Of a DNA stretch of 64,000 bases, positions 52,821-63,271 are shown in pieces; positions within the stretch are counted from its first letter, which is position 1, and every line of letters starts with the position of its first letter. Made by a program: the position numbers and the translations under genes. The notes under the pieces were generated by a model. That model searched no databases. It saw nothing but the letters and a program-made list of their open reading frames with translations, and had not been told where the DNA came from. This stretch comes from Caenibacillus caldisaponilyticus. Its GTDB lineage: Bacteria; Bacillota; Bacilli; Bacillales; Sporolactobacillaceae. Location: assembly GCF_002003465.1 (NCBI RefSeq), contig NZ_BDDQ01000006.1, positions 1 through 64,000 of the forward strand, written 5' to 3'.

Positions 52821-53259
52821 GCTGACCTCTCTCCTTAAATCTCTATATATGTAAAGGCACCCAGGCCGTCATTTCATATCAAAAGTCTTTCTATGTAAAC
52901 CGCCGCGCCGGCGAGTCTATCAACATTATAAATGAATGGTTCGCGTTTTTCATGCATGTGCAAGGGAGCGGGACAGCGGCATGATCCCGAACCCTTGTCG
53001 CATGCCAACGGCGGCCCAGCGCGTCAAATGTCAGCCAGGCGATTTTTTGCCAGAAGCTCTTTCATGCGCCGCAGCCATTTTCTTTTAACGCTTTTAAGCA
53101 TGTCGATAAACCCCCTATAGGCTGATTGATATTGGCCGCACGTTTAGCTTGCGCATGTTTGAGGCAAACCATGTAAACCCTATTGGTTTCGCGAATAAAA
53201 AGCCGTGCGCCTGCACGACTTTTTAAAAGGAAAGTGGACGGAACGCGCTGCCCGAACGA
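52821..53259. other. intergenic region between def and rpoY-rnjA
   Basis: Must contain the rpoY promoter; a TATAAT on the minus strand at 52926-52931 is the best -10. The def terminator lies at 53196-53226. No further gene is visible. Confidence 0.5.
53196..53226 (-). terminator. terminator of def
   Basis: AAAAAGCCGTGC / GCACGACTTTTT with one wobble pair; T-runs on both strands. Confidence 0.8.
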
Positions 53260-53811
53260 TCAAAGCGCGGCGGCTGCGCCTTCCGGAATCTTAAAGGGAT
53301 CCTCCTTATTGATGCGGTCATAAAACAGAATGCCGTTCAGATGATCGATCTCATGTTGGACGGCAATCGCCGCAAGTCCCTTTAATTTCAGCGTGACCTC
53401 GTTGTTGTCGAGATCATAGCCTTTGACTTTGATGCGCGCATAGCGCGGCACGTAGCCCGGGACGTCGCGGTCGACCGAAAGGCAACCTTCGCCCGTTTCC
53501 AAATAAGTCATTTCGACGGAATGGCTGATGATTTTCGGGTTAAACAGCGCGTATTGATGCAGGCGGTCTTGTTCGTCCGTCAAATAGATCGCGATCATTC
53601 GTTTGCTGATCCCGATTTGCGGGGCGGCAAGCCCGATTCCTGCTCTGAGGTTATATTTTTTCGCGATTTCCTCATCCTGGCTGTTGATGAGGAATTCCAT
53701 CATCGCTTCCAGCGTTTTTTTGTCTTCTTCCGATGGCGGCAGGTCCACTTCTTTTGCGACTTGGCGCAATATCGGATGGCCCTCCCTGACGATGTCGTCC
53801 ATCGTGATCAT
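53260..53811 (-). CDS. def: peptide deformylase
   Basis: 183 residues with all three active-site motifs: [10 protein letters not shown] (58-67), EGCLSV with metal ligand Cys110, and HEIDHLNG with ligands His153 and His157 and catalytic Glu154. It removes the formyl group from nascent proteins. The insertion after the first motif marks the Gram-positive type 2 enzyme. ATG 53811 is placed by AAAAGGAG eight bases upstream, excluding the longer GTG start. Divergent from ykyA, as in B. subtilis. Confidence 0.97.
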   Translation of the reverse strand: MITMDDIVREGHPILRQVAKEVDLPPSEEDKKTLEAMMEFLINSQDEEIAKKYNLRAGIGLAAPQIGISKRMIAIYLTDEQDRLHQYALFNPKIISHSVEMTYLETGEGCLSVDRDVPGYVPRYARIKVKGYDLDNNEVTLKLKGLAAIAVQHEIDHLNGILFYDRINKEDPFKIPEGAAAAL

Positions 53812-54077
53812 ACGACCCACTCCTTTTGCCGTTAATGATATTTTATCACAGGTCGTTCCGAACAGGAAACGCGTTCAATTCCGGGATGTTGTGCTCCGGT
53901 CCGATATCTTGATTTAATATTTTATAACAGAAGCGGTCAGATGTGAAATGCCGGAACGTTGCGGCTGTCTTTTTTGAAAAGCCAAAACCGCCGCGCAGCG
54001 GCACCGCCGGAATCATGACAGGCAAGGCGCCGTTTGTTACAATTTTTGTGCGCAGGGAAATGATGGGGGTATGGGCT

Positions 54078-54728
54078 TTGGATAAACGACATTGGCCGGC
54101 ATTATTGGTATTTATTTTATTTATTGTTTTGACCGCGGGGTGCCAGTCCCGTTCGAATGCGGAGAACGCCATATATTTTATGGAAAAATCGGCGGCCGCC
54201 GAAACCGGTTTTAATAAAGTGCAACCGTCGCTGGTGGCCGCGGAAAAACGGGAACATCAACTGTTTGAAACCATCATGCAAACCGAGCCGTCGCAAAAAG
54301 GCGATATCCGCTCCCGCTGTGAAAAAGCGCTGGAAGCGGTCGGCGATCGCGAACGCATCATTGAAAAGGAAAAAAAGAGCATCGACCGTTCCTACGCGTT
54401 GTTTAAAAAAGCGATCCCATATTTAAAAGAAGTTAAAGACGGCCAGGGTAAGGCGCGCGCCGAATCGATGATCCGTCACATGGAAAACCGTTATCGGGCC
54501 TTTCAAGCCTTGTACGCCTACTATAAAGAATCCGTCCAAACGGACCGAAAGCTGTTTCAATTGTTAAAAGCCGATCATTTGACGTTCGACGACTTGGAGC
54601 GCCAAGTGGTGAAAGCGGATGACCTCTATAAAAAAATCAAAATGGAAAAGGATCTTTTCAATCAACATACGAAAGCTTTCAACGATGAAAAGCGCCGCTT
54701 TCACCAAACGTTGGGGCAGGGCGGTTGA
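54078..54728 (+). CDS. ykyA: YkyA-type lipoprotein
   Basis: 216 residues from TTG 54078. The N-terminus KRHWPALLVFILFIVLTAGC is a lipoprotein signal with the lipidated Cys in LTAGC. The mature protein is helical and highly charged (EKKSIDRSYALFKKA, VKADDLYKKIKMEKD), matching the YkyA family of putative cell-wall-binding lipoproteins located between def and pdhA in Bacillus. Exact role unknown. The longer upstream frame is not used since it would bury the signal peptide. Confidence 0.85.
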   Translation: MDKRHWPALLVFILFIVLTAGCQSRSNAENAIYFMEKSAAAETGFNKVQPSLVAAEKREHQLFETIMQTEPSQKGDIRSRCEKALEAVGDRERIIEKEKKSIDRSYALFKKAIPYLKEVKDGQGKARAESMIRHMENRYRAFQALYAYYKESVQTDRKLFQLLKADHLTFDDLERQVVKADDLYKKIKMEKDLFNQHTKAFNDEKRRFHQTLGQGG

Positions 54729-54768
54729 TGACGGGACAAGCCGATCGAACGGCGGCTATGAAAGCGTT

Positions 54769-54810
54769 TATAACAGAATTATAACAGATTGAACAAATGA
54801 TGTATAACAG
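54769..54810. repeat. three phased TATAACAG repeats upstream of the pdh promoter
   Basis: Copies at 54769-54776, 54780-54787 and 54803-54810. Start-to-start spacings of 11 and 23 bp are close to one and two helical turns, so all three face the same side of DNA, upstream of the -35 at 54841. A fourth copy occurs at 53923-53930 upstream of ykyA. Possible activator or repressor sites. Confidence 0.6.
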
Positions 54811-54840
54811 TTTTGGGATAAGAGATTCAGAGCCTTAATA

Positions 54841-54868
54841 TTGACTTGTTTTCAACAGATCATATAAA
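54841..54868 (+). promoter_or_regulatory. sigma-A promoter of pdhABCD
   Basis: -35 TTGACT (54841-54846), 16-bp spacer, -10 TATAAA (54863-54868). Confidence 0.75.
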
Positions 54869-55043
54869 CTAATTATGACCTGCAGTTGTATTATTTTGAC
54901 GGTTGTATTGATTAAAACAGTAGGAAAAGGCGGCTTCCGCGACGGCGGTGTTAATTTTTATGCAAAAAGGGAAAACCAATGATAGTAAAAAAGCGTCGCT
55001 TGTGTCGCCCGAAAGCACGATCAATACAGCACGCTTTTTCTGA

Positions 55044-56144
<1,101 letters not shown>

Positions 56145-56147
56145 CCC

Positions 56148-57125
56148 ATGGCGCAGATGACAATGATCCAAGCGATTACGGATGCGTTGCGCACCGAGAT
56201 GAAACGCGACGAAAACGTGCTCGTCTTCGGTGAGGACGTCGGGAAAAACGGCGGCGTCTTCCGCGCGACGGAAGGGTTGCAGGACGAATTCGGCGAAGAT
56301 CGTGTGTTCGACACGCCGCTTGCCGAATCGGGGATCGGCGGTCTTGCTCTCGGCCTTGCGATGCAAGGATTTCGCCCGGTCATGGAGATCCAATTTTTCG
56401 GCTTTGTGTTTGAAGCGATGGACAGCATCGCGTCGCAAATGGCGCGGCTCCGCTATCGCTCCGGCGGGAAATACAACGCTCCGGTGACGATCCGTTCGCC
56501 GTTTGGCGGCGGGGTTAAAACGCCGGAACTGCACGCCGATAGCTTGGAAGGGTTGTTTCTGCAAACGCCCGGCGTGAAAGTCGTCATTCCGTCGACGCCC
56601 TATGATGCGAAAGGGTTGCTCATCTCCGCGATTCGGGACAACGATCCGGTCATTTTCCTTGAACATATGAAATTATATCGTTCGTTCCGAGGCGAGGTGC
56701 CGGAAGGCGAATACACGGTCGAAATCGGCAAGGCGAACGTCGTGCGCGAAGGCAAAGACATCTCGATCATTTCTTACGGCGCCATGGTGCATACCTCTCT
56801 GAAAGCGGCGGAAAAATTGGCCGAAGAAGGGATTCAAGCCGAAGTCATCGACTTGCGCACCATCAGCCCGCTCGATGTCGACACGATTGTCGAATCCGTG
56901 AAGAAAACGAATCGCGCCGTCGTCGTGCAGGAAGCGCAAAAACAAGCCGGCATCGCCGCCCATGTCGTCGCGGAAATCAACGATCGCGCCATCCTTCACC
57001 TCGAAGCGCCGGTCGGCCGCGTCACCGCTCCGGATACGGTTTATCCGTTCGCCGAAGCGGAAAACATCTGGCTTCCCGATGAAAACGACGTGATTGCAAA
57101 AGTAAAAGAAATTATGAACTTCTAA
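56148..57125 (+). CDS. pdhB: pyruvate dehydrogenase E1 beta
   Basis: 325 residues of the transketolase pyrimidine-binding type. [19 protein letters not shown] opens the protein, the middle has [15 protein letters not shown], and the C-terminal domain contains [17 protein letters not shown]. It forms the alpha2beta2 E1 with PdhA. AAGGAG precedes ATG 56148. A long inverted repeat follows, separating it from pdhC. Confidence 0.97.
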   Translation: MAQMTMIQAITDALRTEMKRDENVLVFGEDVGKNGGVFRATEGLQDEFGEDRVFDTPLAESGIGGLALGLAMQGFRPVMEIQFFGFVFEAMDSIASQMARLRYRSGGKYNAPVTIRSPFGGGVKTPELHADSLEGLFLQTPGVKVVIPSTPYDAKGLLISAIRDNDPVIFLEHMKLYRSFRGEVPEGEYTVEIGKANVVREGKDISIISYGAMVHTSLKAAEKLAEEGIQAEVIDLRTISPLDVDTIVESVKKTNRAVVVQEAQKQAGIAAHVVAEINDRAILHLEAPVGRVTAPDTVYPFAEAENIWLPDENDVIAKVKEIMNF

Positions 57126-57139
57126 GATTTTAAGATCGC

Positions 57140-57191
57140 TTCCCGCTTCATCCCGGCGCTTTCTTTTCGCTTGGGCGCCGCGAAGCGGGAA
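57140..57191 (+). other. long hairpin between pdhB and pdhC
   Basis: TTCCCGCTTC (57140-57149) pairs with GAAGCGGGAA (57182-57191), with an inner GGCGC/GCGCC pair. There is no T-run, so it is not a simple terminator. It may be an RNA stability or processing element that sets E1 to E2/E3 ratio. Confidence 0.7.
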
Positions 57192-57226
57192 TCCATCGAG
57201 GTTGACTAGATCAAGGAGGTTGAACC

Positions 57227-58513
57227 ATGGCCTATCAATTTAAGCTCCCGGACATCGGTGAAGGCATTCACGAAGGCGAAATCGTCAAGTGGTTTGTCAA
57301 GCCGGGCGATGAAGTCAAGGAAGACGATGTCCTCGCCGAGGTCCAAAACGATAAAGCCGTCGTCGAAATCCCGAGTCCGGTGGACGGAACGATTAAGGAA
57401 ATTCTCGTGGAGGAAGGTTCCGTTGCGGTCGTCGGCGACGTGATCGTCACGATAGAGGCCGAAGGCTACGAAGATGAGGAAGCGCCGGCAAAAGCCGATG
57501 AAACTTCGGAACCGGCCAAAGAAGAAAAAGCGGCGGAAAAACAAGAAGCCCCGGCTGCACAAAACGCGAAGGACAATGCGGCGGGCGACAGCGCGAGCCG
57601 CGTCATCGCCATGCCTTCCGTCCGCAAATACGCGCGCGAAAAAGGCGTGGACATCCGTCAAATTCAAGGATCGGGCAAAAACGGTCGCGTGCTGAAAGAA
57701 GACATCGATCGTTATCTGTCCGGCGGCACCCAAACGAAAGAAGAAAACGCGGCAGCGGCCACGGCTACGGTTGCCGAAGCGCCAAAGGCGGCGGCTCAGG
57801 CTCCGGTTTACGGCACAGAAACGCGCGAAAAACTGCGCGGCATCCGCAAAGTCATTGCGAATGCGATGGTGAACTCCAAACATACGGCGCCGCACGTCAC
57901 CTTGTTGGATGAAGTCGACGTCACCAAAACCGTCGCTCACCGCAAACAATTTAAAGAAGAAGCGGCTGCGCAAGGCATCAAGCTGACGTATCTCCCGTAC
58001 GTCGTCAAGGCGCTCGTTTCCACGCTCCGCGAATATCCGGCATTGAACGCGTCCATCGACGACGAAAATGAAGAAATCGTATATAAACACTATTACAACA
58101 TCGGCATCGCCACCGACACGGAAAACGGTCTGATGGTGCCGGTCATCAAAGACGCGGACCGCAAATCCATTTACCAAATCGCCAAAGAAATCGCCGAATA
58201 CGCGGAAAAAGCTCGTGCGGGCAAACTCGCTCCCGAAGACATGAAGGGCGGCACGTGCACGATCACGAACATCGGGTCGGCCGGAGGTCAATGGTTCACA
58301 CCGGTCATTAACCATCCGGAAGTCGCGATTCTCGGCATCGGCCGCATTCAAGAGAAAGCAATCGTTCGGGACGGAGAAGTCGTCGCCGCACCGGTTCTTG
58401 CTTTGTCTCTGAGCTTCGACCATCGTCTCATCGACGGCGTGACCGCGCAAAACGCGTTAAATAAAATCAAGCGTTTGCTCAATGACCCGCAACGCTTAAT
58501 AATGGAGGCGTAA
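57227..58513 (+). CDS. pdhC: dihydrolipoamide acetyltransferase (E2)
   Basis: 428 residues: a lipoyl domain (1-80) with the lipoylated Lys43 in QNDKAVVE, an Ala/Glu/Lys-rich linker, a peripheral-subunit-binding domain (about 125-162: [18 protein letters not shown]), a second linker, and the catalytic core ending in [13 protein letters not shown]. It moves the acetyl group to CoA and forms the core of the complex. AAGGAGG precedes ATG 57227. Confidence 0.97.
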   Translation: MAYQFKLPDIGEGIHEGEIVKWFVKPGDEVKEDDVLAEVQNDKAVVEIPSPVDGTIKEILVEEGSVAVVGDVIVTIEAEGYEDEEAPAKADETSEPAKEEKAAEKQEAPAAQNAKDNAAGDSASRVIAMPSVRKYAREKGVDIRQIQGSGKNGRVLKEDIDRYLSGGTQTKEENAAAATATVAEAPKAAAQAPVYGTETREKLRGIRKVIANAMVNSKHTAPHVTLLDEVDVTKTVAHRKQFKEEAAAQGIKLTYLPYVVKALVSTLREYPALNASIDDENEEIVYKHYYNIGIATDTENGLMVPVIKDADRKSIYQIAKEIAEYAEKARAGKLAPEDMKGGTCTITNIGSAGGQWFTPVINHPEVAILGIGRIQEKAIVRDGEVVAAPVLALSLSFDHRLIDGVTAQNALNKIKRLLNDPQRLIMEA

Positions 58514-58516
58514 AAC

Positions 58517-59926
58517 ATGGTTGTAGGAGAATTCACCACCGAAGTCGATACGATTGTCATCGGTGCCGGTCCGGGCGGTTACGTGGCTGCGATCCGCGCG
58601 GCTCAACTCGGCCAAAAAGTCGTCATCGTCGAAAAAGAAAATCTCGGTGGGGTCTGCCTGAACGTCGGATGTATTCCGTCCAAAGCGCTGATCACCGCGA
58701 GCCACCGCTATGAACACGCCAAAAATTCCGAGGCCTTAGGGATTAAAGCGGAAAATGTCACGGTTGATTTCAGCAAGGTCCAAGAATGGAAACAATCCGT
58801 CGTCAACAAACTGACCGGCGGGGTCGAAAGCCTGCTCAAAGCCAACAAAGTCGAAATCGTCAAAGGTGAAGCGCTCTTCGTTTCACCGAACGAAGTCCGG
58901 GTGAACCACGGCTACGAGTCCAACCGTTACAAATTCAACAACTGCATCATCGCCACCGGTTCGCGTCCGATCGAACTGCCGACTTTTAAATGGTCCGACC
59001 GCGTCCTCTCCTCGACGGGCGCGCTCGCGCTGAAAGAAATTCCGAAAAAACTCGTCGTCATCGGCGGCGGTTACATCGGCATCGAGCTCGGTAACGCCTA
59101 TGCGGGCTTCGGCACCGAAGTCGTCATCCTCGAAGGCTCGCCGTCCATCTTGCCGGGATTTGAAAAACGGATGAGCCAGCTCGTCAGCCGTCGCCTCAAA
59201 CAAAAAGGCGTGCAAATCTATACCGAAGCGATGGCCAAAGGCGTCGAAGAAACGGAAAACGGCGTGACGGTCAAAGCGGAAATCAAAGGCAAAGAGGAAT
59301 CCTTTGATGCCGATTACGTCCTCGTCACCGTCGGACGGCGGCCAAACACGGATGAGCTCGGCCTCGATCTCGCCGGCGTTGAGGTGACCGAACGCGGCTT
59401 GATCAAAGTCGACAACCAATGCCGGACGAATGTCGAACACATCTACGCGATCGGCGACGTCGTCGCGGGTCCGGCTCTCGCCCATAAAGCTTCCTATGAA
59501 GGCAAAGTCGCGGCCGAAGCGATCAGCGGGAAACCGTCGGTCGTCGATTATCAATGCATCCCGGCCGTCGTCTTCTCCGATCCGGAATTGGCGACCGTCG
59601 GCTTGACGGAAGAGGAAGCCAAAGCGCAAGGCTATGACGTCAACGTCGCGCAATTCCCGTTTGCCGCCAACGGACGCGCGCTGTCGCTCAACGATACGGA
59701 CGGCTTCATGAAGCTCGTCACGAGAAAAGAAGACGGTCTCATCCTTGGCGCGCAAATCGCCGGCTCCGGCGCCAGCGACATGATCGCGGAAATGGGCTTG
59801 GCGATCGAAGCGGGGATGACCGCGGAGGACGTGGCCTTGACGATTCACGCCCATCCGACCCTCGGCGAAATCGCCATGGAAACCGCGGAAGTGGCCCTCG
59901 GCCATCCGATCCACATCGCAAAATAA
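58517..59926 (+). CDS. pdhD: dihydrolipoamide dehydrogenase (E3)
   Basis: 469 residues. The FAD motif is [12 protein letters not shown] (14-25), the redox-active disulfide Cys47/Cys52 is in [13 protein letters not shown], the NAD motif is [11 protein letters not shown], and the catalytic His is in HAHPTLGE. It reoxidises the E2 lipoamide using NAD+. Last gene of the pdh operon, 3 bp after pdhC and followed by a strong terminator. Confidence 0.98.
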   Translation: MVVGEFTTEVDTIVIGAGPGGYVAAIRAAQLGQKVVIVEKENLGGVCLNVGCIPSKALITASHRYEHAKNSEALGIKAENVTVDFSKVQEWKQSVVNKLTGGVESLLKANKVEIVKGEALFVSPNEVRVNHGYESNRYKFNNCIIATGSRPIELPTFKWSDRVLSSTGALALKEIPKKLVVIGGGYIGIELGNAYAGFGTEVVILEGSPSILPGFEKRMSQLVSRRLKQKGVQIYTEAMAKGVEETENGVTVKAEIKGKEESFDADYVLVTVGRRPNTDELGLDLAGVEVTERGLIKVDNQCRTNVEHIYAIGDVVAGPALAHKASYEGKVAAEAISGKPSVVDYQCIPAVVFSDPELATVGLTEEEAKAQGYDVNVAQFPFAANGRALSLNDTDGFMKLVTRKEDGLILGAQIAGSGASDMIAEMGLAIEAGMTAEDVALTIHAHPTLGEIAMETAEVALGHPIHIAK

Positions 59927-59941
59927 TCTTCTTCACATGCA

Positions 59942-59978
59942 AAAACACCGATGGACGATGCCTCCATCGGTGTTTTGT
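59942..59978 (+). terminator. terminator of the pdh operon
   Basis: AAAACACCGATGGA-CGATGCC-TCCATCGGTGTTTT, 14-bp arms with T-run. Confidence 0.95.
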
Positions 59979-60125
59979 TTATGCGCCAAACCTCCCATAC
60001 ATTTTGTGGCTGCCACCCATTCAACAGAGGTTTTCCATCAATAAAACGCCTCTACATGCGAAGGCTTCCTTAAGGATGTTTCAATAAACCTATAATACAG
60101 CCAATAGGGTGATATAAAAAATAAT

Positions 60126-60136
60126 ATGTGATATAC
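60126..60136. promoter_or_regulatory. CcpN-like operator, upstream site
   Basis: TATGTGATATA matches the CcpN consensus TRTGHYATAYW at 10 of 11 positions, upstream of the SR1 -35. Confidence 0.6.
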
Positions 60137-60146
60137 AAAATGAACT

Positions 60147-60175
60147 TGACATAATAAATAGTATGTCATAATATA
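60147..60175 (+). promoter_or_regulatory. sigma-A promoter of SR1
   Basis: -35 TTGACA (60147-60152), 17-bp spacer, -10 TAATAT (60170-60175). Confidence 0.88.
60163..60173. promoter_or_regulatory. CcpN-like operator overlapping the SR1 -10
   Basis: TATGTCATAAT matches TRTGHYATAYW at 10 of 11 positions and overlaps the -10 box, as expected for glycolytic repression of SR1 by CcpN. Confidence 0.65.
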
Positions 60176-60217
60176 AAATTGCCAAACGATAAAGCGCTTG
60201 TAAAAGGAGCGAGGGCC

Positions 60218-60349
60218 TTGGGCATCATCGTCTGTCAACATTGCGACCGGATCATCGCCCATGTCGACGACATCAAAGTCCGCACCTTGTTCGCCACTTG
60301 CCAAACGTGCCAGCAGAACGAAAACGAAAAAAGAAAGCATAAAGAATAA
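60218..60349 (+). CDS. sr1P: SR1P peptide
   Basis: 43 residues from TTG 60218, preceded by AAAGGAG. The N-terminus GIIVCQHCDRIIAHVDDIKV matches the SR1P family start (G-T-I-V-C-Q-x-C), and a second Cys pair follows in ATCQTCQQ, as in the B. subtilis peptide. SR1P binds glyceraldehyde-3-phosphate dehydrogenase GapA and through it promotes RNase J1 activity; rnjA itself lies 8 kb away in this window. The frame is too short for most ORF filters. Confidence 0.88.
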   Translation: MGIIVCQHCDRIIAHVDDIKVRTLFATCQTCQQNENEKRKHKE

Positions 60350-60354
60350 AATGA

Positions 60355-60388
60355 AAAGCAGCGGCTTCAATGGGAAGACCGCTGCTTT
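60355..60388 (+). terminator. hairpin after SR1P
   Basis: AAAGCAGCGG and CCGCTGCTTT with a 14-nt loop; weak T-run. Confidence 0.6.
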
Positions 60389-60401
60389 CGTCCAGGGATG
60401 C

Positions 60402-60445
60402 GCGCATCTTTCCCGTTCATGCGGAAAAGATGCGCCTTTTGTTTG
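60402..60445 (+). terminator. terminator of SR1
   Basis: GCGCATCTTTCC pairs with GGAAAAGATGCGC, then TTTTGTTT. It may also help end speA transcription from the other side. Confidence 0.75.
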
Positions 60446-60487
60446 AGCGGGGCGCAAAAGGCGTTGCCTGCCGCGTCCGCGCTTTTT

Positions 60488-61960
60488 TTATTTTATCGGC
60501 GTTGTTTCCTTGACGACTTTTAACTTGGCAAGGGTGGGATCTTCCGGGCCTTGAACGGGCAAACCGGCTTTGATGTTTTCTTCGATGAAATCCAAGTTTT
60601 CGCCATTGATGATTTCCCCCGGCGTAAAAATGGGAATGCCGGGCGGGTAGACCATGACAAACTCCGCGATGATCCGTCCGACGGATTCTCGAAACGGAAC
60701 GGATTCCGTCTCAGCGTAAAACGCGTCGCGCGGGGACAGGGCAAGGCGCGGCATGGCGGCGACGTGAACCGGCATTTCCCGGCAGGCCGTACCGCGGCCG
60801 CGGTGAGCGGCGGCCATCTCTTTCAACGCGGCAATCAACGCGGAAATCGAAGTCTGATCATCTCCGGGCGTGACGATGCAGAGAATGTTGTACAGATCCG
60901 AAAGTTCGACTTCGATGCGATGGTGGTCGCGCAGCCACACTTCCGCTTCATAGCCGGTCATGCCGAGATCTTTGACCGATATCAGCAATTTGGTCGGATC
61001 CAGTGCGTACGTCGCCGACGTCTGTAAAATTTCTTTGCCCGGGCAATAAAGACCGTCAATTTCATTGATCGCCGTACGCGCCGCTTCCGCGAGCCGGATC
61101 GCTTCGGACAGCCGTTCGCGCCCTTCCGTCGCGAGGAAGCGGCGTGCCGCGTCCAACGACGCGAGCAGGAGATAAGACGTCGACGTCGTCGTAATCATGC
61201 TGAGGATCGCCTGAACGTGCTTGGCCGAAACGAGGCCTTCCCTGACGTTCAGGACGGAACTTTGCGTCATCGATCCCCCGAGTTTATGCACGCTCGTCGC
61301 CGCCATATCGGCGCCGGCCTGCATGGCCGACATCGGCAGCCGTTCATGGAAATGAATGTGCACGCCGTGCGCTTCATCGACGAGCACCGGAATGTTTTTC
61401 GCATGGGCAAGCTCGACGATTCGTTTTAAATCGGCGCACACGCCGTAATAGGTCGGGTTGATGACGAGCAAGGCTTTGGCGTCGGGATGTTGTTCCAAGG
61501 CCTTGGCGACCGCGTCCGTTGTCACCCCGTGGGAAATGCCGAGCGTGCGATCGATTTCGGGATAAATGAAGACGGGAATCGCCCCGGAAAAAATGATCGC
61601 GCTCAAAACCGATTTATGGACGTTTCGGGGAACGAGGATTTTCTCCCCCGGCCGCGTCGCCGCGAGCACCATCGCCATGATGGCGCCGCTCGTCCCTTGG
61701 ACGGAAAAGAAGGTGGCGTCGGCTCCGAACGCTTCGGCCGCCAATTTTTGCGCGTCTTGAATCATGCCGTGCGGATGATGCAAATCATCGAGCGGCGCGA
61801 TGTTGATGAGATCGATGGCCAAGGCGTTTTCGCCCATGAATTCGCGAAAAGCCCGGTCCATGCCGCGACCTTTTTTATGCCCGGGAATATGAAAAGGAAG
61901 AGGATTGTTTTTGATATAATGGAGTAAACCGCTGAACAACGGTGTATCTTGTTGATTCAC
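60488..61960 (-). CDS. speA: arginine decarboxylase (Orn/Lys/Arg family)
   Basis: 490 residues of fold type I decarboxylases: FHIPGHKKGRGMD near the start, VDEAHGVHIHFH (PLP contacts), the PLP Lys in SVHKLGGSMTQSS and the C-terminal GLPVQGPEDPT. Near identity in length and motifs to B. subtilis SpeA, which makes agmatine for spermidine synthesis. GTG 61960 is chosen because GAGGTG lies just upstream and it gives the family length; the longer frame to 62017 has no ribosome binding site. Divergent from the next gene. Confidence 0.95.
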   Translation of the reverse strand: MNQQDTPLFSGLLHYIKNNPLPFHIPGHKKGRGMDRAFREFMGENALAIDLINIAPLDDLHHPHGMIQDAQKLAAEAFGADATFFSVQGTSGAIMAMVLAATRPGEKILVPRNVHKSVLSAIIFSGAIPVFIYPEIDRTLGISHGVTTDAVAKALEQHPDAKALLVINPTYYGVCADLKRIVELAHAKNIPVLVDEAHGVHIHFHERLPMSAMQAGADMAATSVHKLGGSMTQSSVLNVREGLVSAKHVQAILSMITTTSTSYLLLASLDAARRFLATEGRERLSEAIRLAEAARTAINEIDGLYCPGKEILQTSATYALDPTKLLISVKDLGMTGYEAEVWLRDHHRIEVELSDLYNILCIVTPGDDQTSISALIAALKEMAAAHRGRGTACREMPVHVAAMPRLALSPRDAFYAETESVPFRESVGRIIAEFVMVYPPGIPIFTPGEIINGENLDFIEENIKAGLPVQGPEDPTLAKLKVVKETTPIK

Positions 61961-62100
61961 TCGGGACACCTCGTTTTCTGAACAAACTAGCCTTATATTA
62001 ATCCATGAGGGTTGCATCGCGCAATTGAAATCGTTGAACCTAAAATATTTAACAAAATCAAAAAACGAAGTCTTACAGGAAACAGGGAGGGCAGCAAACC

Positions 62101-63072
62101 GTGAACATATGGAAAACGCGTCTGACCGAATTGCTCGGCATCCGCTATCCCGTCATTCAGGGCGGCCTGGCGCACCTCGCATACAGCGAGCTGGCCGCAG
62201 CGGTTTCGAATGCCGGCGGCCTCGGACAATTGACCGCCATGACGTGCGCATCTCCCGAAGCGTTGCGCGCGGAGATCCAAAAAATGCGGGAGATGACGCC
62301 CCATCCGTTCGGGGTGAATTTTGCCATCGGCCAACACGGCCGGCCGTACATGGATTATTTGCGCATCGCCATCGAGGAAGAAGTCCCCGTCGTCACGATC
62401 ACCGGCGGCAATCCTGCGCCTGTTTTGAAAGCGCTTGAAGGTACGCCGATCAAAAAATTGGTGCTTGTCTCTTCGCGGCGACAGGCGCAAAAAGCCGAAT
62501 CCCTCGGCGCCGATGCGGTGATGGCCGTCGGTTTTGAAGGCGGCGGGCATCTCGGCCGCGACGATGTCGGAAGCCTCGTCCTCATCCCGCAAGTGGTCGA
62601 TGCCGTCCGGATCCCGGTCGTCGCTTCGGGAGGCATCGGCGACGGCCGCGGCTTCATGGCCGCTATGGCGCTCGGCGCCGACGGCATTGAAATGGGAACG
62701 CGCTTCATCGCCACGAAGGAGTGCGTCGCCGCCCATCCCGCATACAAACAGATGCTGCTTGAGGCCGATGAAACGAGCACGGTCGTGATCAAAAAATCGT
62801 TGGGGATGCCGGCGCGCGCGCTGAAAAACGCATGGACGGATCGGATTGCGGCGCTGGAAGCGGAGGGAGGCGGCTACGAGGCATTAAAGGATTATATAAG
62901 CGGGGACGCGAATCGCCGCCTGATTCATCAAGGCGATCGCGAAACGGGCTTCGGTTGGGCCGGGCAGATTGTCGGCCGCATTCATGATGTGCCGACGGTT
63001 GCGGAGCTGTTTGAACGCATGTTCAAAGAGGCCGAAGCGATCAGAAAGGCGTGGGCGCTGGGAGCGCTATAA
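62101..63072 (+). CDS. nitronate monooxygenase / FabK-like FMN protein
   Basis: 323 residues of TIM-barrel FMN fold: PVIQGGLAHL at the start, GVNFAIG near 76, the conserved EGGGHLGR near 146 with catalytic His, VVASGGIGDGRG and the phosphate-binding MGTRFIATKEC. It could oxidise propionate-3-nitronate or act as an enoyl-ACP reductase II; the EGGGH motif fits both. GTG 62101 follows GGGAGGG. Confidence 0.88.
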   Translation: MNIWKTRLTELLGIRYPVIQGGLAHLAYSELAAAVSNAGGLGQLTAMTCASPEALRAEIQKMREMTPHPFGVNFAIGQHGRPYMDYLRIAIEEEVPVVTITGGNPAPVLKALEGTPIKKLVLVSSRRQAQKAESLGADAVMAVGFEGGGHLGRDDVGSLVLIPQVVDAVRIPVVASGGIGDGRGFMAAMALGADGIEMGTRFIATKECVAAHPAYKQMLLEADETSTVVIKKSLGMPARALKNAWTDRIAALEAEGGGYEALKDYISGDANRRLIHQGDRETGFGWAGQIVGRIHDVPTVAELFERMFKEAEAIRKAWALGAL

Positions 63073-63239
63073 AAGGCGCCTCGCTTTGCGCCGGTGCGGC
63101 CGCGAGCAAGCCCGCGATGATGAGAAGGCGCAAAAAGCGCCAGCGAGGCCGGCGCCCTTGGAATCGGTTCTAAGTTTTCTCACCGCGGTGGGATCGGAAG
63201 CCGCTCACGTTTTCGTTGAACCGTTTCGCTTAAGAACGG

Positions 63240-63271
63240 CTTTGAGCGCCGGCGTGCGGCGCGGCGCTCAA
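63240..63271. terminator. GC-rich hairpin between convergent genes
   Basis: TTGAGCGCC / GGCGCTCAA with a GC-rich loop, overlapping the last codons of yktB. No long T-run, so efficiency is uncertain. Confidence 0.5.

Larger units (their letters stand above)
60182..60445 (+). ncRNA. sr1: SR1 dual-function small RNA
   Basis: A transcript is inferred from the promoter at 60147-60175 to the hairpin ending near 60445. It contains the SR1P open frame and lies between pdhD and speA, the place of SR1 in B. subtilis. There SR1 acts as a base-pairing regulator of ahrC mRNA and as an mRNA for a peptide. The 5' and 3' ends are estimates. A first hairpin at 60355-60388 could be an alternative terminator. 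Confidence 0.75.
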
